The notes under the pieces were generated by a model that saw nothing but the letters and a program-made list of their open reading frames with translations, was not told the DNA's origin and did not search any database. Source: Bryoerythrophyllum caledonicum (taxonomy: Eukaryota > Streptophyta > Bryopsida > Pottiales > Pottiaceae). Taken from it: a stretch of 64,000 nt of DNA. Shown piece after piece: positions 1-13,369 of this stretch (its first letter is position 1; every line of letters begins with the position of its first letter). The position numbers and the translations under genes are program-made. The DNA lies in contig OZ020515.1 in the NCBI GenBank assembly GCA_963971425.1, forward strand, positions 6,154,291 through 6,218,290. The letters are read 5' to 3'.

Positions 1-127
1 GATATCAACCGGGCAACTTGGCCACGTCCGGGCAGACCCGGGTACCGACCTTTCTCCACCCCATATCGACCTTCTTCTCCCTCCCTCCCTCTCTCTCTCT
101 CTCTTCTTTTCTCTCTCTTTCTCTTTA

Positions 128-240
128 GAAGTTGGGAGTTTGAAGAAAGAAGAAGTTGGGGATTCAAAGAAGAAGAAGTTGGGGATTCAAAGAGGAAGAA
201 GTTGGGGTTTCAAAGAAGAAGAAGTTGGGGTTTCAAGGTA
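128..240. repeat. minisatellite, ~27-bp unit
   Basis: About four to five imperfect copies of a unit reading GAAGAAGTTGGGG followed by ATTCAAAGAA or TTTCAAAGAA run head to tail. A CT-rich tract (84-125) lies directly before it. No coding role is visible. Confidence 0.8.
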
Positions 241-400
241 GGAGAAGTAGAAAAAGTCATCTTTGATGTAGGATTTCTTACAACCTGTGATAGATCTTAA
301 AGACATTTTGTTAGAGTTTGTAGATTAAAAAGTCTTGTTTCCAAAGACACCTTACACAAGTGTTTTGGATTAGAAACAAGAAAGTTATTGCCATCGGAGT

Positions 401-750
401 GCAAGGGGGTTGGCGGCCGGCGTGTTTGAGTCAGCGTACTTTAAAGCCCAAGATCTTCTTGATGGTAGTAGATTCTGAGGTACTTTTTGCGCAAGCTGAA
501 GGTCCTTCAAGTCTCCTAAAACATACTTGAATTTCGTGTTGATTGAAGTAGAGACTAGAGAGCGGTGCTCGTCGAAGTGCAAGGGGGTTGGCGGCCAGCG
601 TGTTGGAGACAACGTACTTTAGAGCGCGAGATCTCCCTGATGGTAGCACATTTTCAAGAGATTTTTGCGTGAGCTATAGGTAGCTAGAGTCTTTGATACG
701 GTGGTCAAGTTTCATTCCATTTGGAGCTAAGATGAAGGCAGCGTGGTTGT
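401..750. repeat. 178-bp direct duplication
   Basis: The segment starting GCAAGGGGGTTGGCGGCC at 401 recurs at 579. The sequence that follows is recognisably the same in both copies (GCGTACTTTAAAGC versus ACGTACTTTAGAGC, then a shared GATGGTAG block). Two imperfect copies stand in tandem. No gene is supported here, and the short open frames over it are by-products of the duplication. Confidence 0.7.
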
Positions 751-3180
751 CGAAGCAAGGAGGGGTTCTATTGTAGTGCGGAAGCTAGGGTTTTAAAGGA
801 GAGTGGTGGCACCTAGGGTTTGGTCGTGGAGGAGCCTTTTTGACAAGTCTGTGGAGATACCTAGGATTTGGTGGTGCAAGGAGGACGTGACCACAACGAG
901 AAGATTAAAGAGACAAAAGTTTACGGAGGTTGCGGGTGCAACAAGGAGTTGAAAAACAAAGGTGATTCTTGCCCATGTTGGATTTTTCTTGTTTGTACAA
1001 ACTTCTTTATTTGTAAGTCTTTTTCTCTTTTTTTACACCGGATGACCTCCGGTAACATCCTCTCCGGTTTAGAGAAAAAGTCCGCCGGTGGACTCTATCT
1101 AGACCATATTGTGACTTCTTATACGTGTGAGTCTACGTTGGTGTCATATTATTTGTTTTCTATTGTCTTAGACTTGTGGCAAGTCTTTCCTTTAGGTTTT
1201 TTCCATCCTCCTATCCTCTTTAAATCTTGTCCTAATTTTCTATCATTTTTTCCGGTCAACCGGAAAAATCTCTTTCTAAATCTTCGTCTCCCAAGTTCTC
1301 TCCTTGTAATGATCATATGTGATTTTGTTTCGTTAGTGTGTTGTTAGATATGTGAGACACCTACATCCACGTATTCTAGCAAAGTGTTCCAGAGTAGTAC
1401 ACCGGTTGTCCGATATACTTATGTTTTTCGGACTAGACCGAAGTTTGTGATAATTTGTGATAGGTGATTGGTGTAAATACAAGGTACATCCAGGAATAAG
1501 TCCATCCCGGATAGCATCACTCCATCAATAATACGGACGCTTTTCAAGATTGATCCAAACAAGCGGGAAGAGATTGCAAAAGGAGAATATTTTGAGGAAA
1601 GTGATTGACTTTTTAAACTCAATCTTCCTGTCGATCCTTCCATAGATCTATCGAGAGATAATTCCTCTCTTCCAGATCGGTCTTCCGGTTGAGCCTTTGT
1701 TATATGTTATGTATATTCTTGATTTATTCCACCGGTTGGTGGAATGTTGTTAAAAATTGCTAGATTTAAACACTAGGGTGGGAGTAGTGATGTTGATAGG
1801 GCCCTATTGTGTACCCGGTCATTACCACTTAACTGGTTTCTCTGACTATTTACTTTTGTAAAGAAAAGGTTCACCAGTCGTGGACCGGAAGTCTTCCGGT
1901 TTACCGATCTACCGGTAATCTGCCAGTGACTAAGCTATCCCTAATTTAAGGATCTAGATGCCATTTTATTCTTTTGTGGATCTACTTTTGAAGGGTAGCT
2001 ATTGACTTTAGTGCACTCTCTAGATGCCATTTCCAGCTTTTGGGGATTCAGTTTTAGAGGGTAGCTAGTAGCCTTTGTGTACTTAAGGAACCGTAGGCCT
2101 TTGTATTAAGTACTTTTCTCTTTGTTGATTTGCTCGTAGTTTGCCTTCATTACTTGTGTCTAGAGTCTTTGTTGAGCTTGTGTGAGTAGACCGGGAGAAA
2201 GTTGAGTCCTCCTAGTGTGTTTTTGCTAGGTGTGCAAGGTTGTGATTTGTTGTGTGTTATGTGATGGAGTGTGAGTAAAGACTTCCCAAGGGTGTAGGAT
2301 ATCCAGGTTAGATAGGTGGAGTGAGATGCGGGATCTATGCTCCAGACCCTTCAGCGATGGAACCGGAAAGAGTTGCTTCACCGGATGGGATCCGGCAAGC
2401 CCACGGCTATTCATGATAGCCTTCTTTAAATGAGAAGTGTTTGGATTGGTAGGGAGGAGGGGTGATATCCCCCCTCTTGGTACACCGGGATAGATCCCGG
2501 CTAAACCTGAGTCCGGATAATTCCGGATTTTCTACCCTTGCAGTGGACAAGTTCCAACGAACCCCATGGAAAGTTGTCTTGCTCATATGATTTGCTTAGT
2601 ACTAACTTGTTGTAAGTCTTGTATATATTCTTTGTTTGATTCATTCGGTATGGTTGTAGTTGGAATCTAGGCTTGCGTGATCGGTTTACCGAGACAAGTT
2701 CCCGATGGATTATGTAGACCGGTAAACCGTCTGCGACGTTCTTAACTCTTTCAAGGTGTAGGATTAGATTGTGGATATTGTGGCCTCTGGGTTGTGAGAA
2801 CGGAGGGTAGTGACTTTCTGGACACCATAAAAACTTACCGGAAAACTACTCTAACGCTCAACAAAGTTTAACTGAAACACTTGTGGTTATTTGTGACCGG
2901 TTACTAAGGTACCGGGTAAGCCATCTTCCGGGATGTGCTGAGGTATCAAGTTTGAATTGTTGTTAAGATTTAAAGAGTTTGATGCACAATAAAAATCCCT
3001 GGAAACGATCTGGTTAGGTGGGCTCACTTAAAGCTAATTTCGGTTAATTTTGAGAATTTTGAAGCACTAAACTATGACACATAGTATGCTTAGTTAAAAT
3101 CGGCATTACAATGACATCTTTGGATTCCACATAATTATCGAAATAACCATGGAGGCCCACCATATTATCTTATGGATTGT
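751..3180. other. no gene recognised; ACCGGT/CCGGAA-rich repeat-like DNA
   Basis: A 159-codon open frame (868-1347) has no ATG at its start and no recognisable domain. The stretch is rich in scattered CCGG-containing words and contains a short internal repetition at 1950-2060 built on GATGCCATTT and GGGTAGCT. It looks like the remains of an old retroelement, but no protein signature could be read. Confidence 0.4.
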
Positions 3181-3189
3181 TGTTAAAGG

Positions 3190-5570
3190 TACCAGCGTGT
3201 TGGAGTTAACAGTTGCTCGTAGTTATTACGGCATTGTAAAATAATTATTGAGGTAGATTTAAATGGGAAAGTAAATGGGGAGAAAATGAGGACAAGTGAA
3301 ACGAACTTGAGAGGTACATGCATGGCGCAAGGTTAAAGACTCGGTAGGACTAGCCCACATGTCTTGCATGGGACAAGCGAAGACAAGTGGGTGGCCATGT
3401 GGCCCATGAGTTGGCAAATGTGAGCTTGCAAGGTGCTTGAAAAGCCACTTGCAAGATTCTTTAGATAGCACTCGTAAGATGCTTGAAAAACCATTTGCAA
3501 GATGCATGAGACGCCACCATGTGGTAGTATAAGTAAAGGCCTTTGAAAGAAGACAATATTTCACTCGAAGCATTGTTTGTACTCTTTTGTGTGCTTCTTT
3601 GCTTGTGCAATCATCTCTCTACTTCCTTTTACTTCAATAGGTTATAGGCCCACTCATGTAAGTTGCGAGTGTAGAGTTTTTTTGTTATTCTTGGTTGGAA
3701 GAGGTCTTGAGAAGTTTTTTTGTGATTGAGGAGCATGAGGGCCAATTTGAAGCATTGGAGGTGTATAAGGTCTCATTTGAAGCAATGTAGTGCACAAGGG
3801 CTCAATTGAAGCATTTGAGGTTTATTTGAAAAGGCACAACGAATTGCAAGAGCGGCGGCGGTGTACATTGAATCATTTGAACCTTGTAAGTGTTCAATCC
3901 TAATGGATGTGCTTGCTCTTAAAAGGTGTTGATTTGAGTGTTTGAAGTGATTAGATGGACATTGGAGTCTAGGTGAAGCTTTTTTACATCATTAAAGTCC
4001 AAACTTGCATGTATGAACAAAGAAGGAACTAATGTGATTGATTGAGGTGGAAAGGTGTTCATTTGAATCTAGAAGAAATGGGCTTGAGTGTTTGAGTTGT
4101 ACCTTTGCACATTTGAGCTTAGAAGGGAGTCATTATATTGTTCTTATACATTAGAGCCTTGAAGAGGTTGAATTGAGTGGGTGAAGTGCCTAGTTGTCTG
4201 ATAGAGCTTCTTAAAAGGGGCTAATGTGAGTGTTTGAGGTGCATATATGCACCTTAGGGCCTAGAAGGGGCCCAATTGAGTGATTGAGATGCATCAATGT
4301 ACATAAGAAGCATCAGAGGGTTGCTCTTGGCCATTTGAGTGTCAACATGGCCACATTTGAATGAAAGTGCTAGGATCATCGACAACTTCATAGGGGACAA
4401 CTTCAACTTTTGGAAGTTCAAGATGGAGATGGTGTTGAAGTCCATGAACCTTTGGAAGATTGTTGAGGACTCCGAGGAACCTCCATCCTCCAATGATGAT
4501 CCAAAGGTGATAATGGACTACAATTGGCGTGTGAAGAAGGCCATGTCCATCATTAGGCTCAATTTGATAAACAACTAACTTGCCCACATCAAGAGTTGCA
4601 AAGGATCAGCGGAAGCATGAAAGACTTTATGCAACATCTACAAAATCAAGAGCTTGTCTAAAATCCTCTTCATTTGTCACAAGGTCCCTCATAATCAAGA
4701 TGCAAAAATGTGATGACTTGTTGATCCACATCAACCAAGTGAAGGCACTTGCGGATCAACTCGATTGCTTTGAGGTACATGTCAAAGATGAAGATGTGGT
4801 GATGACGTTGCTTGAGAGCTTGCCGCCCTCATTTGAGCACTTGATCACCGCCTTGGAGACGTTGCACATGAAGGACCTCACTATGGAATTTGTGGTTGCA
4901 CGGATGATGCACGAAGTGTCCAAGTGTAAAGAAAAGGATGCACATGGCGATGATGCAGCCTTGGTATCAAGGCTAAGTAAGGGGGGCAGCTCATCCTCAC
5001 GTGGGGAGCTCAAGGTATGTTACAATTGTGGCAAACCGGGCAACTTTGCACGAAATTGCTTCAAGCCGAAGAAAAGGGAGTGGCACAACGCAAACCAAAC
5101 AAAAGAGAAGGAGAATGCCAACCATGCTAAGGACGACGATGACTATACATTTGCAACTCAAGATGGACCTCATTCCAAGTCCATTTGTAAGTGGATTTTG
5201 GATTCGGGCGCCATAAAACACATGACACTTCATAGAGCAACATTTGATATGTATGAGGTAATTCCATCACGCAATGTGCATTTGAGTGATGATAGCGTTG
5301 TGGATGTTGTTGGAGTCGATGCCACTGTTGTCGAAGTGCTTGTGAGGGGGTGTTTGAAGAGGATGACAATCAAGGACGTCCTCCATGTGCCCATGTTGCA
5401 AGCAAACTTGCTCTTGGTGAGCAAGCTTGTATCAAGCGTTAAATGGTGCAATTCAGTCTAGACGGGTTCACAATGAAGACACAAAATGGAGATGTACTTG
5501 CGGTAGCATCTCGTGAAGACAATAAGAAAAGCTTGTATGTAAGTGGTAAGAGGTGAGCGGAGAGGGGGGG
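3190..5570 (+). mobile_element. truncated Ty1/copia-like retrotransposon remnant
   Basis: This contains a repeat at about 3190-3640 that recurs inverted at 10447-10872 and may be LTR sequence (it begins TGTTAAAG), a leader at 3640-4340, and a decayed gag-protease region. The leader holds loose repeats of words such as CATTTGAAGCA. Integrase, reverse transcriptase and RNase H are missing: recognisable copia coding stops near 5560 and unrelated AT-rich DNA follows. No 3' LTR was found in direct orientation, so this is a 5' fragment. The LTR ends are inferred only from where the two copies stop matching. Confidence 0.65.
4348..5560 (+). pseudogene. copia gag plus N-terminal protease, decayed
   Basis: The likely start ATGGCCACATTTGA (4348) is followed within a few codons by a frame break. 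The gag N-terminal block (DNFNFWKFKMEMVL) is then readable, and in-frame stops occur near 4576 and 4613. After another frame change the UBN2-type gag core is read (for example VKALADQLDCFE and LESLPPSFEHLITAL, about 4735-4860). A zinc knuckle follows at about 5020-5061 as CYNCGKPGNFARNC, where the canonical His is Asn. An aspartic protease site follows as WILDSGAIKHMT, where the residue after GA is normally Ser or Thr. The frame stops at 5459 and a short continuation in another frame ends near 5555. Family assignment is firm; the gene is dead. Confidence 0.85.
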
Positions 5571-7085
5571 AGTAGAAAAAAAAAGCTAATTTTTTAATTC
5601 ATTGAGGTGCATTTTATGAATTAAATGGCCCTTATTACCATGGACTATATTTACAAAAGACAAAATTTTAGCAACAATTTTTTTATTATAGCATCTTTAT
5701 AGAAATTAGGGCTGACATCAGAATGTATGAATTTTTTGAAAAATGATGTCATCATTGTAATATGATAATGATAATGGATTTTCTTCTACATACTTTGGTC
5801 CTTTTTTAATTTACGTATCTCCTTGCGTACCTCCTTGGTATCGAGAGGGTGTGCGTCTTCTTTTCAAATCATTATACAAAATGTTTATAGCATATCCCTC
5901 AGTATTGAAAGGATATGTATTCTTCTTTCTAGATCATCATACTAATGTTCATAGTGTATCTTGAATTTTTTTTAATCCCTAAAGTTCCCAACAATTTCCA
6001 TAAAAAACTAGTCCAAAACTGCTATAGTTAAGAAAAGGCACAAAATTCACATTTTAAAGTGATATTTTGGAATCTAAACCGTAAAATTTTTAAAAAGATT
6101 TATTTATGAATATGCCATATTTTTATTGTAGCAATCCATGGCACGGATATGAAGATCTCAGCGTTTGAAGTGCAAAATATAGCTTTTCTTCCCCCTTGCC
6201 CGGCAAGATCAACACACTTTGACTAGGCATATTTTGTATCAATAACACTAAAGTGTATTTGAAACTATTATTGATATGACCCATATAGTGGTAGCTAATT
6301 ATGTGCAAAATTAAGGGTCAAATTGAGGGGTATAACATTTGGAAATAAATACTTTCCTGAAGGGGGTATGAAACCATGAGAATGAGTTCAATAGTGGCAA
6401 ACTATTTCTTGGTACATCAAATTATACAAATTTGAGAATTCCAACGGCTCATGTTTGTCATTTCTATTCCCACTAATTTTAGATTTTTTAAATTAAAAAA
6501 ATAGTGCAAAACTCTAATTCTTATGAATTTATTGAATTATTCAAGCATTATGGAGGAAGGCAGGGCTTGAAATTGGGGACCCTTCATGAAATAAAGAGCG
6601 ACATCATTCACCCACATCCTTCTAGAAATCAGGGTTTTATAAGATTTGACTTCAAGTCAAGATCATTTTTTTTATTTATCTTTAATCCGTCCAAACTTCT
6701 TGGACTCTATAGGGTCTTCTCTTGCACTTTCTATTCCATGATTTGGGGTGCTCTACTCTTCGTCCCCTTTGTGCCCCTACTTATTGGCCCTCTTTGGCAC
6801 TTGTGTTTCAGTGGTTCATTGGTGTGAACCTATATTCACACTAAGTAATTTCAACAAAACCCTAACTCTAATGGATGAATCCAAATTCTAATGGATGAAC
6901 CCTAACTTTTATACATGGAATTCACTCGATGGGTTAAAGTTTACAGATTTCAACCATACAAAGTAAAGTGGAAGTGAAATTGAATATGAAAGTAAACAAA
7001 TAAGTAAAGTAAATAAAATTCAAGGATTAAAGTATCGAATTCAAAAGAAAAAAATAAACATTAAGGTAGAAGTTAAAAGTAAAAA
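5571..7085. other. no gene recognised
   Basis: AT-rich DNA. A 107-codon frame at 6504-6827 shows no domain and no gene context. Nothing else is visible. Confidence 0.5.
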
Positions 7086-7089
7086 AGAT

Positions 7090-7740
7090 AGGACGCCGAA
7101 TCTCCCTTCAGCAGACACCTTGCCACTAAATTGGCCGCAACTCCTTTGGCATTTAGCATCTTAAAGCGTACTAGATGTCTTTAGAAAGCTAACTTGAATG
7201 AACACATGCTCCAAAAATTTCAGCTTTGAAACCTTTCTGGTTTGAAAGTAATCGCCCTCCAAAGTAGGACGTCTAAATCTGCCTCACAATAGGTCCCTTG
7301 TCACTAAATTGGCCACAAATTCATTGTTTATACTTGAACTTAAACATGGTGCAAGTCCTTAGAAAGAAAACTTTACAATCATCAAACCCAAAAAATTGTA
7401 GTGTCAAATTTGGTATTGTCTATTAGCAGTTTCTCGTTAAAATCCGCCCTTTGAATCTAGCTGACAGTAGACCTCGTAACATAAAATAGGCCACAACTTC
7501 TCCGTCTCTTCTTGGATTTAAGCGTGATTAGAGTGTCTTTAAACCTAATCTACAGTTCTATGTGCTTGCAAAAGCTTAGCGCCAAAGTCATTGTACTTTG
7601 CCCGCAGTAGACAGCCAAAGTTGATGCTTAAGATCTGCTAGTAGTAAGACTTTCTTGACATCTAAAACACCATAATTTCATTGTCTTAGCTCCAAATCAA
7701 GTGTGCTTATCGTCCTTAGAAAACTTACAACGAGATCTAA
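7090..7740. repeat. degenerate tandem array, ~180-bp unit, about four copies
   Basis: Each unit contains a block like CACTAAATTGGCCRCAA followed 50-70 bases later by a TTTAGAAAG or CCTTAGAAA block, at about 7130, 7300, 7470 and 7670. Divergence is high, so the array is old. It is non-coding. Confidence 0.6.
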
Positions 7741-10446
7741 CTACTCATGAAAAATCACATCTTACTTTTAAGTATGTACTCTATAATAGCAATGTAATCG
7801 CAGCTCATAAATGAAGGATAAGATTGGAAATTTTTTGGCATAGCTTCGTCTTAGAGAAGAGAGAGAGAGTGGCCGCCAAAGCCCTCTTATAGAATTATAC
7901 AATTTTGGAGAAAGCCTTAGGATGGTGGCCACATCTCCACCATCCAAGTCAAGGACCCTAATCAAGATCAAAGGCCCATAATCAACCAACTACCTAAGCC
8001 CAATTTTAAGGCTATACATGCCAATAACTCCTAATCTTAAACATTTTGACAAAAATAACATCACATACCTGTTCAAAAGACAGTTAAATCTCTAGTTTGA
8101 CTTTTCAGAAGTCTTAATCCGGGTTCTAAATCATTGGAAACGAAACAAACTACTAAACTAATTGCTAGTCCTACCATAATTGCAACTCAACTAATCTATG
8201 CAAGGAGTAGCAAGGGTTCTTCCCATGGAGCCTTTTGACCATTTTTTTCCATCTCTTTTAATATTTTCCTTTCTTTACTCCCAATTTTTTTTCTTCTCTT
8301 TCTTAATATGAAACAAGTGTCTACACTTCTTCCACTAACAGAAGCTCTAATTCACTAATTTGTCTTCAACTAAACTATGGGCACATCTAAAGTCTAAGTC
8401 AAATTTTACCCTTCACGCTAATTCATAGTCACTTGGAGTTCAGTTAACTAACAAATACTAATTAACACTAGGTGGCGCTATCAACCACTAACCTAACTAT
8501 TTATTGCAGCGAACGAGGCCGGTTCCAATTAAGTAATTATTAACTAAAATTGTGGCACTTTTAAGCGTTCACAATAGGGTTGCCTAAGCTTCTTCATGTC
8601 CCCATTTCTTACTTTGAGTGGTACCAACTTTCAAGCCATAAATCGAACAAAATTAATATAAATACCTCCACGAAGCTCTTATTAGGAACAATCTAGTCTA
8701 AATTAAATGTTTTAAAAGGGTTTTTTTAAATTTTAGGAACCTATCCAAAATCAAAATTGCCTTCCCGAGAGACACTTGGTCTTTCAGCGGTTAATTTACC
8801 CTAGACCTTGATTCAAGAGAAAGAACCAAAATTAAATATGGAGCGGAAGAAAAAATATTGGAAAAAACAACAAGCACAAAATCATCCATAGAGAAGTGGA
8901 ATAGTGATTAATGCGTCTTTACTAAAAACGGGAATGATCACAATAGGTACATAATCATTGGTCTCCCAATAGACACCTAAATCACCTAAACTACTATACG
9001 CGGTCATTTGGATTGGTAGGCACAAAAGTAGGTCATCAAATTCTTGGATGCGTAGGCCCGCGATAGCCACAATTATGACGCCACTTGGACAATTTTGGGT
9101 CTAGTACCGGAACGCGAGGTCATTGACAAGCCATGCTTCTTCATACACTTGTTGCTTCCGCTTGAGCGTGCGAGGATGTATAACCTCGGTGTATTTTATT
9201 CCGCTACTTTCTATCTTGATTTAAAACATGGTGGGAAAAAAGGCAAGGAAGAAGAAGAGGACATCTTAATAGAAGACATCAAGGACATGTATGCAAGCAA
9301 CAATGATGGAGTTTTTGAGATCGAATGTGACACTGGATCGGATGTAGACTTGGATATATGAGCACCTTTGTGGTGGAATAATCTCTAGAGTTTAGAGGTA
9401 ATTTTTGGAATGCGGTAGTGGATAATTACATTGTGATGGCCATTGCGGTTATGTAACGCATTATATTTTTTTACATATAATGGAATGAATATTATGCATT
9501 GTATTTTTTTAACATTGTATTTTTTAACATAATGAGTACCTTCTAGGTAGTGAAGAGATTCCCACTATGAAAGGCGTATTTGCTTTGAATACCCTCTTGG
9601 CTCCAGAAGATACTTGAGAGGATTTTTGTACCTTGATGTAATCCCCTTGGGTACCAAGAGAATATCGAGGAAATTCATGATGGTGGAAAAATCCAACACA
9701 GCGGGCGACCTTTATAATGATATAGAGGGGGTCCTTTGTCGGCGCTTTGTATAATACAAAGATCCAAAAAGACAGTGTATCCATGACTGGACGAAGGCAT
9801 GTTGGAGGACCGGGGGAGAAAATAATCTTCGGAAACTTTGGTAGGCTTATGTCTTCTTGGTGTGAGGAGGTGGAAGACGGCGGTGAGAGTTGCAAAGAGT
9901 CTAGGTGACAAGTTATGGTGTCAAGGGATAGTTGAGATGTAAGAGGCTGTGAAAGACATGTGTGAGGTGAGCGTTGTGGGTGAGAAAGGGTGCAAGTTGA
10001 TGTGAGTGGTTAGTATGGGAGGGATAAGAAGGGAAAATAATTAATTGGAGGTCAACGGAGGTCAACAACTGAAGACGTTGGGTGGGATACGTCAAATAGA
10101 AGAAGAGCTTCTTGAGGGTGGGCAGAAGAGGTCTAGGGAGGTTGGCAATAGAGTTGAGGCGGATAAGGTCAACTTGAGGAGGTTAGTAAAGGTGTGAGGA
10201 ATGACCACAAGGAGGTTGGTGAGGAGCTGCGACGAGCATAGAAAATCTTGAAGTTGATCATCGTCCAAGAGAGTTAAAGAAAGAATATGCTAGTTAGTTG
10301 TAGGAGGACTATGCAGGCGCTATGCCTTTGACACGTTGTGCATACCCCCTCGATACTGATGAGGTACTCCTCAAGCGTATTTAGGCGTACACCTTAGATG
10401 CATCGTCAGTGTTCTTTTGGAATAGAGTGGATACGCTCAAAGTATT
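7741..10446. other. no gene recognised; one member of a dispersed repeat at 8585-8795
   Basis: The stretch 8585-8795 is one of three copies of a dispersed repeat (others about 20915-21100 and 26640-26850). They share CCCCATTTC, CATTAGGGACAATCT and TAGGAACCTGCC-type words. A frame at 9095-9361 encodes 88 residues with an acidic C-terminal part, but I recognise no family. The rest is AT-rich and non-coding. Confidence 0.45.
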
Positions 10447-10872
10447 GATGTTAAAAGAAGTAGAGAGATGGTTGCACAAGCAAGTGAATGACACACAAGG
10501 TAGTACAAACAATGCTTGGAGTAAGATGTTGCCTTCTTTCAAAGGCCTTTACTTAAACTACCACTTGATGGCGTTACATGCATCTTGCAAGTCGCTTCTC
10601 AAGCATTTTACAAGTGCCTTCTAATGTATCTTGCAAGTGACTTCTCAAGCAACTTGCAAGTTCCTCTATGCCAACTCATAGCCACCCACTTGTCTTTGCT
10701 TATCTTATGCAAGACATGTGCATTGGTCCTACCTCTTTGACCTTGCGCCATATATATACCTCTCAAATTCCTTTCACCTCTCCTTCGTTACTCTCCATTT
10801 ACTTTTCCTTCTAAATCTACCTCAATAACTATTTACAATGTCGTAATAACTATAAGTAATCTTTAACACCAA
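10447..10872 (-). repeat. solo, inverted copy of the copia-associated terminal repeat
   Basis: Read on the minus strand this aligns along its length with 3190-3640 on plus. Shared landmarks are TGTTAAAG at one end, ATTGAGGTAGATTTA, GAGGTA followed by GGCGCAAGGT, CATGTCTTGCAT, the AAAGGCCTTTACTTA block and CATCTCTCTACTTC. No coding sequence adjoins it, so it is probably a solo LTR. No target duplication was identified. Confidence 0.6.
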
Positions 10873-11222
10873 CATAAAGCATGCATGAGGCAAGTCCTAC
10901 ATGCATCATTGATGCACTTGCTGCTCATGGTGGCCGTATGGATCGAAAAGATACTCGAACAGGATACCACTCTATCAGAGGAGTGCATTGAAGGTATGAT
11001 CATTGATGCATTGAACACACTTCTTTGGTATTGAGAGGATACGATTCTCAGAGCTCTAATGAAGACGTGATGAGCGCCATCAACAACATCCATTCCATTT
11101 GGCGTCCTAATAAGATGTGGTGGGAGCTTATAGTGGGATCTTTAGACATCACAACAATTAGAGGATCATTGCACATGGCGCGGGTTTGTCAAGGCCGAGA
11201 TCAATGTCGAAGGGACGTGATG
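10873..11222. other. no gene recognised
   Basis: Short open frames on both strands show no domain. This is the left flank of the Tc1-like element, whose TA target dinucleotide is at 11223-11224. Confidence 0.5.
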
Positions 11223-11224
11223 TA

Positions 11225-11800
11225 CAGTGGGGTACCAATCAATATGTCGTTTTTGAATTTGCAGTGAGAAAAATTTCAGTACTGCCAACTTTGAAAGCCT
11301 CTTGAGAGCTCAAAAATTGGTATTTTACCACAAAATTTTTACCGAAGAATTATCTTTAAGTTAATTACATTCATGCCAAATTTCAAGGCCAAAAGATTTA
11401 CCAAAAAATAATTATTCAAAATCTACCAACATTGGTAGCTGTGGAAATTTTTTCACTACTGCCAACTTTGACAGGCTTTCAAAAATTGAATTATTTTTTT
11501 TTGCCATGAAATTCTTGGAACAAAAACCTCTTTATGTTAATAACATATGATAAAAATTTCAAGGTCAAAAGATTAATACAAAAAAAAGAAATCCACAATC
11601 TATCAATATGTGTAGTTGTGGGAAACAATGGGGGAAACCATTTCATTGCTACCAACTTTGACACCCTTCCAACGGTTGAGAAATTGTCTATTTGCCATGA
11701 AATTTTTGGCACAACATGATCTTTATGATAACAACATTCTTGCCAAATTTCAAGGTCAAAAAATTTATACAAAAAAAAATATTTACAATCTACCAACGTG
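11225..11800. repeat. left terminal inverted repeat of the Tc1-like element
   Basis: About 575 bp, matching the complement of 13370-13943. It is itself made of about three imperfect units of roughly 175 bp, each with the order CTGCCAACTTTGA, a TTGCCATGAAATT-like block, TTTCAAGGTCAAAAGATT and AATCTACCAA. Units start near 11263, 11440 and 11611. Confidence 0.85.
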
Positions 11801-12796
11801 CATGTCCTCCATTTGCCTCAATCACTGCTTGTAACCTAGAGGGCATAGAATGACATAGTTGAAGGAGCTTTGTAGCATTGATTAACCTCCACTCTCTTTC
11901 AGTAACTACCTTCAAGTCATCTAAAAATTTTGGACATATTGGGGCATGTTGCACAGCATCTTTCAAAATCTTCCAAAGGCTCTCAATTGGATTGAGATTG
12001 GGAGAATTTGTAGGCCAATCGAGCTTCTCCAAAAGGTGTGTTTGTCTCCATTCTTCACATACTTTGCTACGATGGACAAGTGCGCGATCTTCCATGAGCA
12101 ATCCCTGTGGCACTCTACTCATAAAATGAAGCAACTCGACATTGTAGACTACTTCAACAAAATCCTTAGCAGAATGTCTATCTTTGGGCATAAAAACAAG
12201 TTGTGACTTTTGCCCTCCAGCAAATGCACCTCAAATCATCAAAGAAGTTATCCACTCTTAAAAGTTGGAACTATACAACTTGATGAATAGCGCTCATATG
12301 CATTTCCCCAAACATGAACTTGTTTAGAATTTTTTCCAACTTCAAAGGTAGACTCATCTGTCCAAACAACTCTCTCCCATTCTTTTATAGTCCACCCGCA
12401 ATACTTTTGAGCAAATGCCAATCGTTTAGACATGTGACGATGTGTCAAAAAAGGTTTTTTAACAACAATTCAATTGAAAATGCCACTCTGATGTAAGGCC
12501 CTTCGAATAGTCGATCTAGACACTTGAGTAGAACATATATTAGTGATCTCAGAGAGTGTCGAGCGACGATCAGTTTTTGAGACACGTATAATAGCACGGA
12601 CATCTCTATCACTAAGCTTTTTAGCATGACTTCCACCACAAGGTTTGCACTTATAAGTTCCACCTTCTCGAAATTTCTTCACTACCCTCTGAACTGTTCT
12701 AACATGGACTCTAACAATAGCTGCAATGTCAACTCATGTCTTCCCTGCCTCACTCAAACCTATTATGCGAGCACAAGTTTCATCTGAAATAGCCAT
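11790..12796 (-). pseudogene. Tc1 transposase (DD34E), inactivated
   Basis: Read from an ATG at 12796. The N-terminal paired-like helix-turn-helix region follows (MAISDETCARIIGL, then RRSTLSEI and STQVSRSTIRRAL). The catalytic core shows WTDEST with the first Asp (about 12365), LMEDRALVHRS with the second Asp (about 12090), and SPNLNPIESLW with the Glu; 34 residues separate the second Asp from the Glu. The frame is broken by a TGA after the first 20 codons (a CGA-to-TGA type change), a TGA near 12468, and a frameshift with stops at about 12215-12250, just before the FAGGQKSQLVF stretch. In the intact state it would encode about 335 residues, typical for the family. It cuts and pastes at TA. 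Family is certain; this copy is dead. Confidence 0.93.
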
Positions 12797-13369
12797 CACT
12801 TAGTGACCATGATCTAGCCTTCACTCAATCACCATGATCCAGCCTCACTCACCGAGCACATATATAACCTCACTCAGTCATCAGAAAGAAATCTCACATA
12901 CCCTCAATCACTCACCATCATCCTGCCTGACAGCCTTCACTCATTCACCGACCTCACTAGTTACCACATATAAGTTATAACCTCACTTACTCTTAAAGAA
13001 AATCTCACATACCTCCATATATCCTCAGACACTCATCCCATGCCTCATCCACTCAGTTATCACATAGCCTAGACTTACTCAGTTAACTCATCTTTCATGC
13101 ACTCAATCACTCATGTACACAAAGTTTCAATCATGTGCTTAGAAAATAATCACCCATCACTTGCTTCTCTCATCATCTCACATCCCACCTCCTATAATGC
13201 TCTTTGAGATGTGACAAGTGCACACAACTAAATTTGGCTATCCTTGATTTTTTTGAGAAGTATTTATGATTAGAGATTGCATCATCTGGAGAATTTCAAT
13301 CTAGAAGCATGATTGTCTAACATACTTCAACAATTTCAATGTCTCTAATAAAAGGTATCTCACAACTAC

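Noticed and set aside
868..1347. 159-codon open frame on plus
   Set aside because: No ATG at its start, no recognisable domain, and repeat-like surroundings.
9095..9361. 88-codon frame with acidic C-terminus
   Set aside because: Short, no family recognised, no splice or gene context; kept only as a note in the intergenic entry.
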